Shown here one piece after another: positions 38,369-45,606 of a stretch of DNA of 54,738 nt. The position numbers and the translations under genes are program-made. How positions within the stretch are numbered: the first letter of the stretch is position 1; the number at the start of each line of letters is the position of its first letter. The notes below the pieces were generated by a model. The model worked only from the letters and a program-made list of their open reading frames with translations. It was not told the origin of the DNA and did not search any database. The DNA comes from a virus, in IMG/VR virus record IMGVR_UViG_3300027719_000273, positions 1 through 54,738 of that record. The stretch is one strand, 5' to 3'.

Positions 38369-39049
38369 TTATCCCCCATTTCCAGTATGATGATTTTCCG
38401 GTATTGTACGCCCCAGGCTTTCGCGTCGGGTAGTTGGGACATTGTATAAGTCAATATGTTTACCCTTTACAGCGTCGCCTTTGTCCTCTACCGTAAAGAC
38501 GGCGCCTATACCTTCTATAACCACTTTAGTACCCAGCGGCAGTACTCTAAGGTCTGCTGCTATTGTATGGTTTTCTTTCACCATGGCACCGCTGTATGTT
38601 TCGCCGTAGCCTTCGTCGCCGGGGTTCTTACCTGTGCTTTCGTAGCCTGCCTTATAGGCTGTTATCTTGAATTCCTGGCCTAACGAATTAAATAGGTCAG
38701 AAGAAAGCCTATTACTGCGCCCACTGCTGCCCCTACTAGAAAGTTGCGTCGGGCTATTGTCTTCCGTGATTTCCGCATTATTTCCAGGTTGCGAAAACCT
38801 GCTTCTATTAGCTTCTGGGTCTGTTCCCGCAGCTGTAATACTTCTTGTTCTGCTTGTGCCAGCGCCTGGCGTAGCTGTGTATATGTTTTCCCCATTTCGT
38901 ACCTCTCTTTCCGTGTATATGGGCTGGGTTCCCTGCCTGGCCGTTCCCCCTTGTGCTTGTTCGTCATGTGTACAGCCCCCCAGTGCCAGGACTAGTATCG
39001 CCAGAAGGATAAACGCCCGGGGCTGTATTATTCGTCGTACTATTCTCAT
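38369..39049 (-). CDS. Lipoprotein with C-terminal 3D (MltA/RlpA-like) domain
   Basis: A 226-residue exported lipoprotein: arginine-rich n-region, hydrophobic h-region (AFILLAILVLAL) and lipobox LGGC with Cys26. Residues about 27-123 are a disordered Ser/Thr/Gly/Asn/Arg-rich linker. Residues about 127-215 form a 3D domain, with AADLRVLPLGTKVVIEG and FTVEDKGDAVKGKHIDLYN marking the conserved acids; such domains bind or cut glycan. The start is ATG at 39049 with GGAGGAGG upstream; the TTG at 39076 precedes the ribosome site. A second gene is encoded in the linker in another frame. Its role in a phage, possibly cell-wall remodelling or exclusion, is inference. Confidence 0.85.
   Translation of the reverse strand: MRIVRRIIQPRAFILLAILVLALGGCTHDEQAQGGTARQGTQPIYTEREVRNGENIYTATPGAGTSRTRSITAAGTDPEANRSRFSQPGNNAEITEDNSPTQLSSRGSSGRSNRLSSDLFNSLGQEFKITAYKAGYESTGKNPGDEGYGETYSGAMVKENHTIAADLRVLPLGTKVVIEGIGAVFTVEDKGDAVKGKHIDLYNVPTTRRESLGRTIPENHHTGNGG
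38680..38895 (-). CDS. Nested gene: coiled-coil tail-anchored membrane protein
   Basis: A 71-residue protein encoded in the +1 frame inside the lipoprotein gene, covering codons about 52-123. It has its own AGAGAGGT placed five bases before ATG. Residues 3-40 form an amphipathic helix with heptad character (TQLRQALAQAEQEVLQLREQ), then a basic segment (MRKSRKTIARRN) and a C-terminal membrane helix (FLVGAAVGAVIGFLLTYLIR). The layout is that of a real membrane-anchored coiled coil and not of an accidental frame. Like the Rz/Rz1 spanin pair, it combines a membrane protein with an overlapping lipoprotein, although the nesting is reversed. Confidence 0.65.
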   Translation of the reverse strand: MGKTYTQLRQALAQAEQEVLQLREQTQKLIEAGFRNLEIMRKSRKTIARRNFLVGAAVGAVIGFLLTYLIR

Positions 39050-39068
39050 AAGCGCTGCACCTCCTCCT

Positions 39069-40454
39069 TTATACAAAGTACTTAAGTATCGCCTGAGCTA
39101 TTTCTTCGTCGTAAGTGTCTTCGCAGGCGCCGTCTATGGTTATAATGGCATCGCCGTTTATAGCCAGTTCTTCCATATCGAAGGAATTAAGTATCAGCTT
39201 TTCTTCGAATACTCCTACCGTCGTCCTTATAGCCTTTTCAACCTTAAGGGCCATGACTTCCAGGGACCGCTTACGTATGTAGGCTTCTTTTACAAAGGTT
39301 TCGTATTCCGCTGGGTCTACCAGGTTTATAAGGTCCCTTACGAATATGCGGCGTATCTCCGTCGGTTCCAGCGCGTCCAATTCCAGGCCCATAGGTTCGC
39401 CGTCTATACCGCCTGTACGATCCAGCCATTTTTCCAGGTTCGCGGGCTTCGGGCTGTACTTGTTAGCTTCTACCAGGTCGTCGTCCAGCTGGTCCGGTGT
39501 TATGCCCACGCGCTTTACCTCGACGTTTATATGGCTCATACCTTGGGACGCCAGTATGTCCCTTACCTGGGTTTCCAGGGCTTCGGCGATATAGTACCCG
39601 GCCGGGTCGTAGTCTGTCATGGTCAGAATGTAAACTGTGTCGGCCCCGCCGTACAGGTCCTTTTCCTTGTAGTATCTGTCGCAGCCTATTTCCACTATCT
39701 TATGACGGCGTAGGAAGTCGGCGACGTTGCTTTTATACAGCTTTACCAGTTCCACTATCTGCACGTCCGTTTCGTCCAGTTCTTCCGGTTTGTATTCTTT
39801 CAGTAGATATTCGTTGTCTTCTACATACTGCTTCCAGTCGGCGTATTCGCTGCCGTCAAGTGGGAAAAGTTCGCCCTGGCTGTCGGCCTTCGCTAGCTTC
39901 ATACCGCGTATTAAGTCTTCCATGGCGCCCAGGCTGTTCTGTCCTTTACAGGATATGCAGCTACAGCCGAATAGCTGGGCTATGTCCTTTATTATGTTGT
40001 ATACAGTGTCTTTCTCTGTCGCTATGATAATGTTACTGTATGGGGCCAGTGTGGCCTTATAGCAGTATATCGCGCGGTTTACCGTGTAGTAGGTTACGCT
40101 GGGGTTTTCCCTCTGCCTGGAATTGTCCAGTATATGAAGGTCCTTGTAAGTGAGATAGCCACGACGCAGAAGGTCGGCCACGTATCGGGACAGTGTCGCA
40201 TCCCATTTCGTAAGGCTTTCTTCGGTCATATCTTCACTTTTTAGCTTGCCCAGTTTGTCCAGTGTCGGCTTTACGATACTGTACCATAAGCTACGTAGGC
40301 TTCGGTCGTAGTTTACGCTGGGGTAGTTCTTTTCCGACATAATGATGCTACGCATAAGGTAGCTGTTATCCACGTCCGGCGGAAATACTACCTGTAGTTC
40401 AGCCTTCGTTATACTTTTAGCGTTTTGCAATAATCTGTAAAATAAGTCTGCCAT
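39069..40454 (-). CDS. Topoisomerase VI subunit A/Spo11-like TOPRIM protein
   Basis: A 461-residue protein with a winged-helix-like N-terminal half (residues 45-125, including SLRSLWYSIVKPTLDK, where Y is a candidate active-site tyrosine) and a TOPRIM half. TOPRIM signals are the acid in ATEKDTVYN near 150 and DYDPAG near 280, followed by VKRVGITPDQL, all as in TopoVI-A. The CKGQNS segment resembles a conserved Gly loop. The C-terminal helical part has ELDALEP. Archaeal/plant-type TopoVI makes double-strand breaks with a GHKL B subunit, which is not visible here. It may be a mini-A type nicking or break-forming factor; enzyme activity is inference. AAGGAGGT lies upstream. Confidence 0.65.
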   Translation of the reverse strand: MADLFYRLLQNAKSITKAELQVVFPPDVDNSYLMRSIIMSEKNYPSVNYDRSLRSLWYSIVKPTLDKLGKLKSEDMTEESLTKWDATLSRYVADLLRRGYLTYKDLHILDNSRQRENPSVTYYTVNRAIYCYKATLAPYSNIIIATEKDTVYNIIKDIAQLFGCSCISCKGQNSLGAMEDLIRGMKLAKADSQGELFPLDGSEYADWKQYVEDNEYLLKEYKPEELDETDVQIVELVKLYKSNVADFLRRHKIVEIGCDRYYKEKDLYGGADTVYILTMTDYDPAGYYIAEALETQVRDILASQGMSHINVEVKRVGITPDQLDDDLVEANKYSPKPANLEKWLDRTGGIDGEPMGLELDALEPTEIRRIFVRDLINLVDPAEYETFVKEAYIRKRSLEVMALKVEKAIRTTVGVFEEKLILNSFDMEELAINGDAIITIDGACEDTYDEEIAQAILKYFV

Positions 40455-40472
40455 TGTATCTACCTCCTTAAT

Positions 40473-41588
40473 TTAGGCCTGCTTATTGGGTTCTAAAATC
40501 AGATCTTCCCATGCCACCCCAATGTAATCTAATACTTTCCCCCAGCCGTACTTCTCTCTGGTTACTTCGTCAGTGCAGCACCGATACATCCAAAATTCCC
40601 ACTCTTTAGGGTTTCGCTCTCTAAGCCTGTCGAAACGGTGGGGGCGTTTTTCCATATGAATTCCAAACCCACACATGTTGCATCCGGTTCTTTGCGCTAA
40701 TGTGGTGTATAATGTCCCATCAGGTTTCCTTTTTATTTCCCCATAGATTTCCGGTACAGGGGCCTTTAAATCAAGTGCCAGCTGTAATAAATCCTGCCGT
40801 AGAAATGGCGCAAACGGTGCGCTCCTGATAACTGTTTTTCCAAAATAATTGCAGCCATGTTCTATCAATGATTCTTCACGTTGACCACCCTCAGACGCCA
40901 TTAATCCAAGGTATGGATAGCTGTTATTCTTTTTTGCCCAATCGTCGCACGGCTTTTCTTTCATGTGATAACAGCATTTGTTGGACACTGCAAAAGGCGC
41001 CTCCATATAATCGGTTCCGTATTCTTCGTTAGCCATACCGGCAAATAGCTTAAGCCATTTTTGTGGTAGCTGCATTCTACTTTTTTTAGCAAAATGTCCT
41101 TGTTTGCCACACTCCCCGGTTATAATTGCGTGTCGTACAGTCTTGTTTTTCTCTGTTGGGTGTTGCAAAGTGTCAATCCTACCAGCAATTTTCTTCGATA
41201 TAACAGGGAAGCCTATATTATTCAGGACTTCAACTTTAGACTTGTAAGGATCAATCTTAATAAGGCCTAACTGCTCATGAATTCGTTGTATGCTTTTATC
41301 TTCTATTGATGATACAGATATTCCAGGTACATTGATTCCGATACTCTTAAGAAACAAGAATAGTGTTATACTATCCAACCCTCCAATAGACACATGGCAG
41401 TCATGTCCCCGTTTATCCATTTCAGCCCTGAATTCATACGCACGTATTTCTGCCCTACGTACCTTTATTTCATATGGGAGATTTTGTTGCGCTGTAAACT
41501 GATCTCTTTTTTTTGCTTTCTGTAGCTTCCACTCTTCAAGTGAAGTGTCTTTATTTATCGTGTTTTGTTCATCACCCCTCATGTTCAT
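40473..41588 (-). CDS. PAPS-reductase-like (PP-loop) protein
   Basis: A 371-residue protein of the phosphoadenosine-phosphosulfate reductase type, with PP-loop VSIGGLDSIT near 92-99 (SxGGxDS) and later cysteines (CGKQGH, CGFGIH, CYH and RCCTD) that could bind an iron-sulfur cluster. In the family the PP-loop activates ATP or adenylyl substrates; phage members lack a proven role and are sometimes related to DNA phosphorothioation DndC. Its base composition is more AT-rich than neighbouring genes. AGGGGGT lies upstream of ATG 41588. The gene is close to a TopoVI-A-like gene but no further Dnd genes are present. Confidence 0.78.
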   Translation of the reverse strand: MNMRGDEQNTINKDTSLEEWKLQKAKKRDQFTAQQNLPYEIKVRRAEIRAYEFRAEMDKRGHDCHVSIGGLDSITLFLFLKSIGINVPGISVSSIEDKSIQRIHEQLGLIKIDPYKSKVEVLNNIGFPVISKKIAGRIDTLQHPTEKNKTVRHAIITGECGKQGHFAKKSRMQLPQKWLKLFAGMANEEYGTDYMEAPFAVSNKCCYHMKEKPCDDWAKKNNSYPYLGLMASEGGQREESLIEHGCNYFGKTVIRSAPFAPFLRQDLLQLALDLKAPVPEIYGEIKRKPDGTLYTTLAQRTGCNMCGFGIHMEKRPHRFDRLRERNPKEWEFWMYRCCTDEVTREKYGWGKVLDYIGVAWEDLILEPNKQA

Positions 41589-41592
41589 TAAC

Positions 41593-41871
41593 CTACCCCC
41601 TATTCTTAAGCTTCTGTATTAGCCTTTTGGCGTTATCCTTTTCGCCCTGAGTAGCCCCTGGGTCGTTTATAATTGCCTGTAGCTTGCGTATCTTATCCTG
41701 TTTCGGGTCCAATGCTTCTTCCATGGTTACATACTTCTTTTGCTGCTCCTGCTGTTGGCGCTTCTTTTCTTCGTAGCGTTCCTTTGCTGCTTTTACGCCG
41801 CTGGTGTCCATGGTTCCCATAAGAACAGCGTCCAGGGCGTCGTATATACTTTTATACCTTTTCTTGCTCAT
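41593..41871 (-). CDS. Hypothetical charged protein (92 aa)
   Basis: Not recognised. A 92-residue lysine/glutamine-rich helical protein (YEEKKRQQQEQQKKYVTMEEA). Its start overlaps the stop of the upstream 50-aa gene by 20 bp and GGGGGC is upstream. First genes after the operator-controlled promoter at 42.05 kb. Confidence 0.6.
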   Translation of the reverse strand: MSKKRYKSIYDALDAVLMGTMDTSGVKAAKERYEEKKRQQQEQQKKYVTMEEALDPKQDKIRKLQAIINDPGATQGEKDNAKRLIQKLKNRG

Positions 41872-42004
41872 AGTCGCCCCCTGGTTCTTTTACTTGGAGG
41901 CTTTCACATTTGCCCCGGTAATTGATTTTTACAGCTTGCTTATGACATATTCCGTCGATACAATGGGTACATTCTTCGTTTTCGCAGTAGATATTTGTAG
42001 GCAT
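41852..42004 (-). CDS. Cysteine-rich small protein (50 aa)
   Basis: A 50-residue gene with five cysteines in CENEECTHC then CHK and KCES, resembling a small zinc-ribbon or knuckle. AAAGGGGGTT lies eight bases before the ATG, an ideal RBS. It is the first gene after the operator-containing promoter at 42.05 kb and overlaps the next gene by 20 bp. Role unknown; it may be a small regulator. Confidence 0.65.
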   Translation of the reverse strand: MPTNIYCENEECTHCIDGICHKQAVKINYRGKCESLQVKEPGGDYEQEKV

Positions 42005-42024
42005 TTATATAACCCCCTTTGTAT

Positions 42025-42099
42025 CAATCTGTCTGTACGACAGATTGAATTCCTAAAAATAGCCTATACGACAGTCCTTTTAAACGTGTCAGATAGACA
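42025..42099. promoter_or_regulatory. Operator cluster (TGTC-N5-GACA) with promoter after polymerase gene
   Basis: Between the polymerase stop and the 50-aa gene there are three sites: a perfect 9-bp-arm dyad at 42025-42047 (core TGTC-TGTAC-GACA at 42030-42042), a degenerate one at 42061-42073 and one at 42087-42099. They cover a possible minus-strand promoter (CTGACA, 18 bases, TATAGG). Same motif as near 4.75 kb and 32.2 kb. Confidence 0.65.
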
Positions 42100-42102
42100 G
42101 AA

Positions 42103-44703
42103 TTAAGCGGTTTCCTTTTGCCCCAGTCCCTTAAGCCATTTATCATATTCTACCTTACTACCCCAGTTATACCCTATGGCAGCTTCCGCGATTATAGGTA
42201 CAGGGAAGTCGTCTGTAGGCTTTACTTCCATGGCCGCCTTTATCCAGTTGGCCGCAGCCTTTGTTCTTTCTGAATTATCGTCCATTTGAAATAGTATTTC
42301 GTCGTGAATTTGCGCCGCCATATCGTTATGACTGTGTACCAGTACCAGGCCTTCCAGGGCTTTTTCTTCCGGTGCGCCGTCGTCTATGCGCTGGAAGAAT
42401 TCGCGGCTGTCAGTTCCGACCTTATCGTATACCGCGTTCTGCGCCCGCTTCATAAAGTCAGCCGCGCTGCCCTGTATCGGTGTATTCCCGGCCCTTCTTT
42501 CGTCGCTGCCGCGTAGGTAGTTGTTGCTACTGTTGATATTCGGAAGTAACCTTATGTACCCATAGGCAGTAGTTACGTATCCGTTTTCGCGGGCCTGTAG
42601 GACGATATTACGCTGGTATTCCGGGATTCTGGGGTACGCTTCCTTTACGGCCCTTACCAGGGTCGCGCATGTTTCCAGGGACCAGCGCATATCCAATTCA
42701 GTTTTTACGGTCTTCTGTAGGGCGTATTCAGTACCGCCGTAGCATATGCCGAAGTTTGCAGGCTTTGCGCTATACCTTTCATGCTTTGTTACCTGGTCCA
42801 TAGGTTTACCTGTGGCCTTGCTGGCGGTCATTTTGTGCATATCCCCGCCAGTGTTGAATATTTCTATCATAACTTCGTCACCGGACTTCCAGGACATAAT
42901 GCGAAGTTCGAAGCCGGAAAAGTCGATAAAAAAGAATACCTTGCCTTCTTCGGCTTTATACATTGTACGTACGCCCAGTTCGTCATGGTCGGACCGTGGC
43001 ACGTTCTGGCCGTTCGGTCTGAAACAATTACAGCGACTGGTTTCAGTCCATACTCCGTAATTGTGATGTATGCGCTTTGTTACCGGGTGTAAGTACTTTT
43101 CCCTACCGTCTACGTGAGAAGATAGCAGCGTAGCGTATTTCTGTATCTTCTGCATTGTCCTAAGCAACTGTATACCCTGTTCCTTGTGCGGGTGCGGCTG
43201 CCTTCTTTTTATCCTTACGGCCCGGCGTTCATCCTTGCTTAAGTACGGGTCCGTTTCCGGATCCCTGGCTTCCCAGTCGTCCGGTAATGGGGTCGTAAGG
43301 TATTCTTCTTCGTCCAGGGTTTCCAGGTTGTTTTCCAGCATGAATATCATATCCAGAAGGGCTTCTTTATCCAGGCTGGGCGACCTGACCCCATCCTCTT
43401 TAGCCTTACCCCAGCTGGCGGCCGGAAGCTTCATTACGTCGAAGATAAGGTACCGGACGTCGCCAGTCTTACCCGCCTGGCCCGGGTCCACGTCTATACC
43501 GAAAGTGTCTTTAGCCATGTACCGTATTTCGTCCTGGTATTCCTTCTGCTTGTCTTCGGCTTCCTTGCGCTTCTCTGCGGCCAGTTCGGTATCCCAGGAC
43601 ATACCCCAGTATTCCATAAGGCCGATTACGCGCATAAATGGCATTTCGATATTATGCAGCCAGTCGTAGTACCTAGGTATCTGCTTTGCTATCTCTACCC
43701 AGTAGAAGTAGAGCTGTAAAGCGTAGTCGCTGTCCTCTGCGGAATAGCTTATAGTGTCCGGGTCGTCAGTACTGATTTCGTCGAAGAACTCTACTTTATG
43801 CTTATCCAGCAGCTTTTTAAACTCTGTCATTATGACGCCCAGGTATTCCTTTGTCATTTTCTTAAGGCTTTTACCTACGTAGGCTCTTTCGTCTGCCTGT
43901 ACTTTGCTGGGTGCGACTACTTGCAGGCAGCGTATTAACATTATAAACGGGTCGGCTACAGGCATGTTTATGTATTTGCCCTGGTGCGCGCTCTGCTTTG
44001 TTTCGAATGACAGATTATACGCGACCTTTACTATCTTGTCATTGGCGAATATAAGACGATCCAGAACGTCAAAGAATAGCTTACGGGCTGCTGACCTACT
44101 TAAGCCAGGTTCGAACATCAGACGGCCTTCCTTGTGATCTAGATATATTACCCGGGCTTCGTGTACTGCCGCTGCTATGGAAGCCGTACAGACTTTACTA
44201 CGCCACGGATCCAGTGGGCTTAAAAGGTGATCCTTTTGCTTCTCTGTGTATTCTTTAGTCAGTCCTGATATTTCAGCGTTTAGGGCTTTTACTACTGCTT
44301 TGTCCGGCTTCTCCTGGCCTTCTTCTGCTGCTGCCAGGGAAGCATTAAGCTGTGCCAGCTTCTTGTTATACTCTTTAAAGTAGTCAGCCCAGTGCTGCCT
44401 TTCGTCGTCGTCCGGCGCTGTTTCATAGTCGAAGCTGGCGTACCCGGTCAGCTCGCATTTTTTAGCGTATTCAGCTAACTCCTTCGCAGTCGTAATTACC
44501 CGGTAGTCCTTTGGCTGCTGTACGGGCATTTTAGGCCATACTACGGAGAATTCCCCAGGCTTACGCTTTACTACTCCTGTACCGTTGACAACCGCCAAGC
44601 CCTTACCTACGGAAGACGTAGCACTGGCGCTTAAGTTCTGCAATGTTGGCTTTGGTGCCGTCGCTAAGGTCTTCGTCTGTGGAAATAAGCTGCCTAGCCG
44701 CAT
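42103..44703 (-). CDS. Family A DNA polymerase with 3'-5' exonuclease domain
   Basis: An 866-residue polymerase. Exonuclease motifs are FDYET near 92-96 and YNLSFET near 229, YSAEDSDYALQLY near 320. Polymerase motif A FIDFSGFELRIMSW (near 593-605; the usual Gln/Ile are replaced by Gly/Phe), motif B RYSAKPANFGICYGG (near 643-657) and motif C AQIHDEILF near 800. No 5'-3' exonuclease domain is visible, so it is a replicative phage polymerase. AAGGGAG lies before ATG 44703. It lies with the primase-helicase and recombination genes in the right half. Confidence 0.95.
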   Translation of the reverse strand: MRLGSLFPQTKTLATAPKPTLQNLSASATSSVGKGLAVVNGTGVVKRKPGEFSVVWPKMPVQQPKDYRVITTAKELAEYAKKCELTGYASFDYETAPDDDERQHWADYFKEYNKKLAQLNASLAAAEEGQEKPDKAVVKALNAEISGLTKEYTEKQKDHLLSPLDPWRSKVCTASIAAAVHEARVIYLDHKEGRLMFEPGLSRSAARKLFFDVLDRLIFANDKIVKVAYNLSFETKQSAHQGKYINMPVADPFIMLIRCLQVVAPSKVQADERAYVGKSLKKMTKEYLGVIMTEFKKLLDKHKVEFFDEISTDDPDTISYSAEDSDYALQLYFYWVEIAKQIPRYYDWLHNIEMPFMRVIGLMEYWGMSWDTELAAEKRKEAEDKQKEYQDEIRYMAKDTFGIDVDPGQAGKTGDVRYLIFDVMKLPAASWGKAKEDGVRSPSLDKEALLDMIFMLENNLETLDEEEYLTTPLPDDWEARDPETDPYLSKDERRAVRIKRRQPHPHKEQGIQLLRTMQKIQKYATLLSSHVDGREKYLHPVTKRIHHNYGVWTETSRCNCFRPNGQNVPRSDHDELGVRTMYKAEEGKVFFFIDFSGFELRIMSWKSGDEVMIEIFNTGGDMHKMTASKATGKPMDQVTKHERYSAKPANFGICYGGTEYALQKTVKTELDMRWSLETCATLVRAVKEAYPRIPEYQRNIVLQARENGYVTTAYGYIRLLPNINSSNNYLRGSDERRAGNTPIQGSAADFMKRAQNAVYDKVGTDSREFFQRIDDGAPEEKALEGLVLVHSHNDMAAQIHDEILFQMDDNSERTKAAANWIKAAMEVKPTDDFPVPIIAEAAIGYNWGSKVEYDKWLKGLGQKETA

Positions 44704-44705
44704 GA

Positions 44706-45173
44706 TTATTCAGCTCCCTTATATACTTCTATGATGTGGGCCAGGGCGTCGTCCAGGCTATCCCTGTGCGCTGTAAGGTGCCTTTTTACCCAGGGGTAGC
44801 TGTGTACCTTACTATTCGTTCCCCAGGCTATTACAGGCTTCTTAAGTTCTCTGGCAGCTACAACTACTTCGCCTATAGTGCCTATGCTTGTCCGGTTAAA
44901 ATTGAATTCTGCCAGTACTAAGCTGCTGCGGGCTATGTGGTATACGTTGCTGTCTACCACTTCCGGGGCTGGTGTGTTCACTACTTCGGCGCCATGGTAA
45001 GCAATGTCCATAAGCTGCTGGAAGTTACCACCGTCTACGCGTTCGCATGGGTCCAGGACTTCGAAGCCGTGGGACTTTAGTACGCGGGCGGCCTTTATAC
45101 GCCATTCCTTCATTTCCTCATATGTTAAGCCAGTCATGGTTCCGGCGAAATATACTACAGGTTTTTTACTCAT
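44706..45173 (-). CDS. Nucleoside 2-deoxyribosyltransferase-like protein
   Basis: A 155-residue protein of the nucleoside deoxyribosyltransferase type: an N-terminal strand YFAGTMTGLTYEEMKEW, a VDSNVYHIARSSLVLAEF region and a later GTIGEVVVAARELKKPVIAW, which fits the family core (strand, then GxxxEvxxA). Such proteins exchange bases between deoxynucleosides and can remake nucleotide pools. The start at 45173 is preferred over 45194 because AGGGGGT lies nine bases before it. It sits between the DNA polymerase and HNH nuclease genes. Confidence 0.7.
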   Translation of the reverse strand: MSKKPVVYFAGTMTGLTYEEMKEWRIKAARVLKSHGFEVLDPCERVDGGNFQQLMDIAYHGAEVVNTPAPEVVDSNVYHIARSSLVLAEFNFNRTSIGTIGEVVVAARELKKPVIAWGTNSKVHSYPWVKRHLTAHRDSLDDALAHIIEVYKGAE

Positions 45174-45178
45174 TGAAT

Positions 45179-45592
45179 TTATACCCCCTTGCAAAATAAT
45201 GTTTTATAGATACGTTCCGGTGTCTGGGTTTCCTCTACCCTTAGTAAGAATTCGTCTATACTGCTGTCGTTCTTCGAAAGGTTGCAGGGTCCGCAGGCTG
45301 TACACAGGTTTTCTACGGTGTTTTCCCCGCCTTTACTAAGCGGGTCCATATGGTCGAAGTGTACCTGGGCCGGAGTAAGCGGCGTTTTACAGTAGAAACA
45401 GGCTTTATTCGATATTTCGTACAGGTGCTTAAGTTGCTGACCCGTTACCTTTTCAGTACGGCCGTACTTCTCCCGCGCGTTCCGGTTTATGAAGCGCGCC
45501 CGATCGCTAAAGTAAGGTAGGCGACCTTCTTCTTTGTTGCGCTGTTCATACAGCTTTACCCGATCCTTTCGCTTGTGCCAGGGTACAGGCAT
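45179..45592 (-). CDS. HNH endonuclease
   Basis: A 137-residue HNH nuclease: a zinc pair CFYC, then the active site HFDHMDPLSKGGEN, and the second pair CTACGPCN with N in TVENL. It would make nicks or breaks in DNA with a metal-bound histidine. It may be a homing nuclease-type gene inserted among replication genes or a packaging partner. Most HNH packaging partners lie next to terL, so a free-standing or homing role is more likely. AAAGGGGGC lies upstream of ATG 45592. Confidence 0.88.
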   Translation of the reverse strand: MPVPWHKRKDRVKLYEQRNKEEGRLPYFSDRARFINRNAREKYGRTEKVTGQQLKHLYEISNKACFYCKTPLTPAQVHFDHMDPLSKGGENTVENLCTACGPCNLSKNDSSIDEFLLRVEETQTPERIYKTLFCKGV

Positions 45593-45606
45593 ACTACCCG
45601 CCCCCT

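Noticed and set aside
38667-39713. A long plus-strand reading frame (348 codons) across the lipoprotein and TopoVI-A genes
   Set aside because: It is antisense to two well-supported genes, has no ribosome site and no recognisable domains.
45179-45592. HNH protein as the packaging-associated nuclease of a cos phage
   Set aside because: It is about 15 kb from terL among replication genes; packaging-associated HNH genes usually adjoin the terminase.
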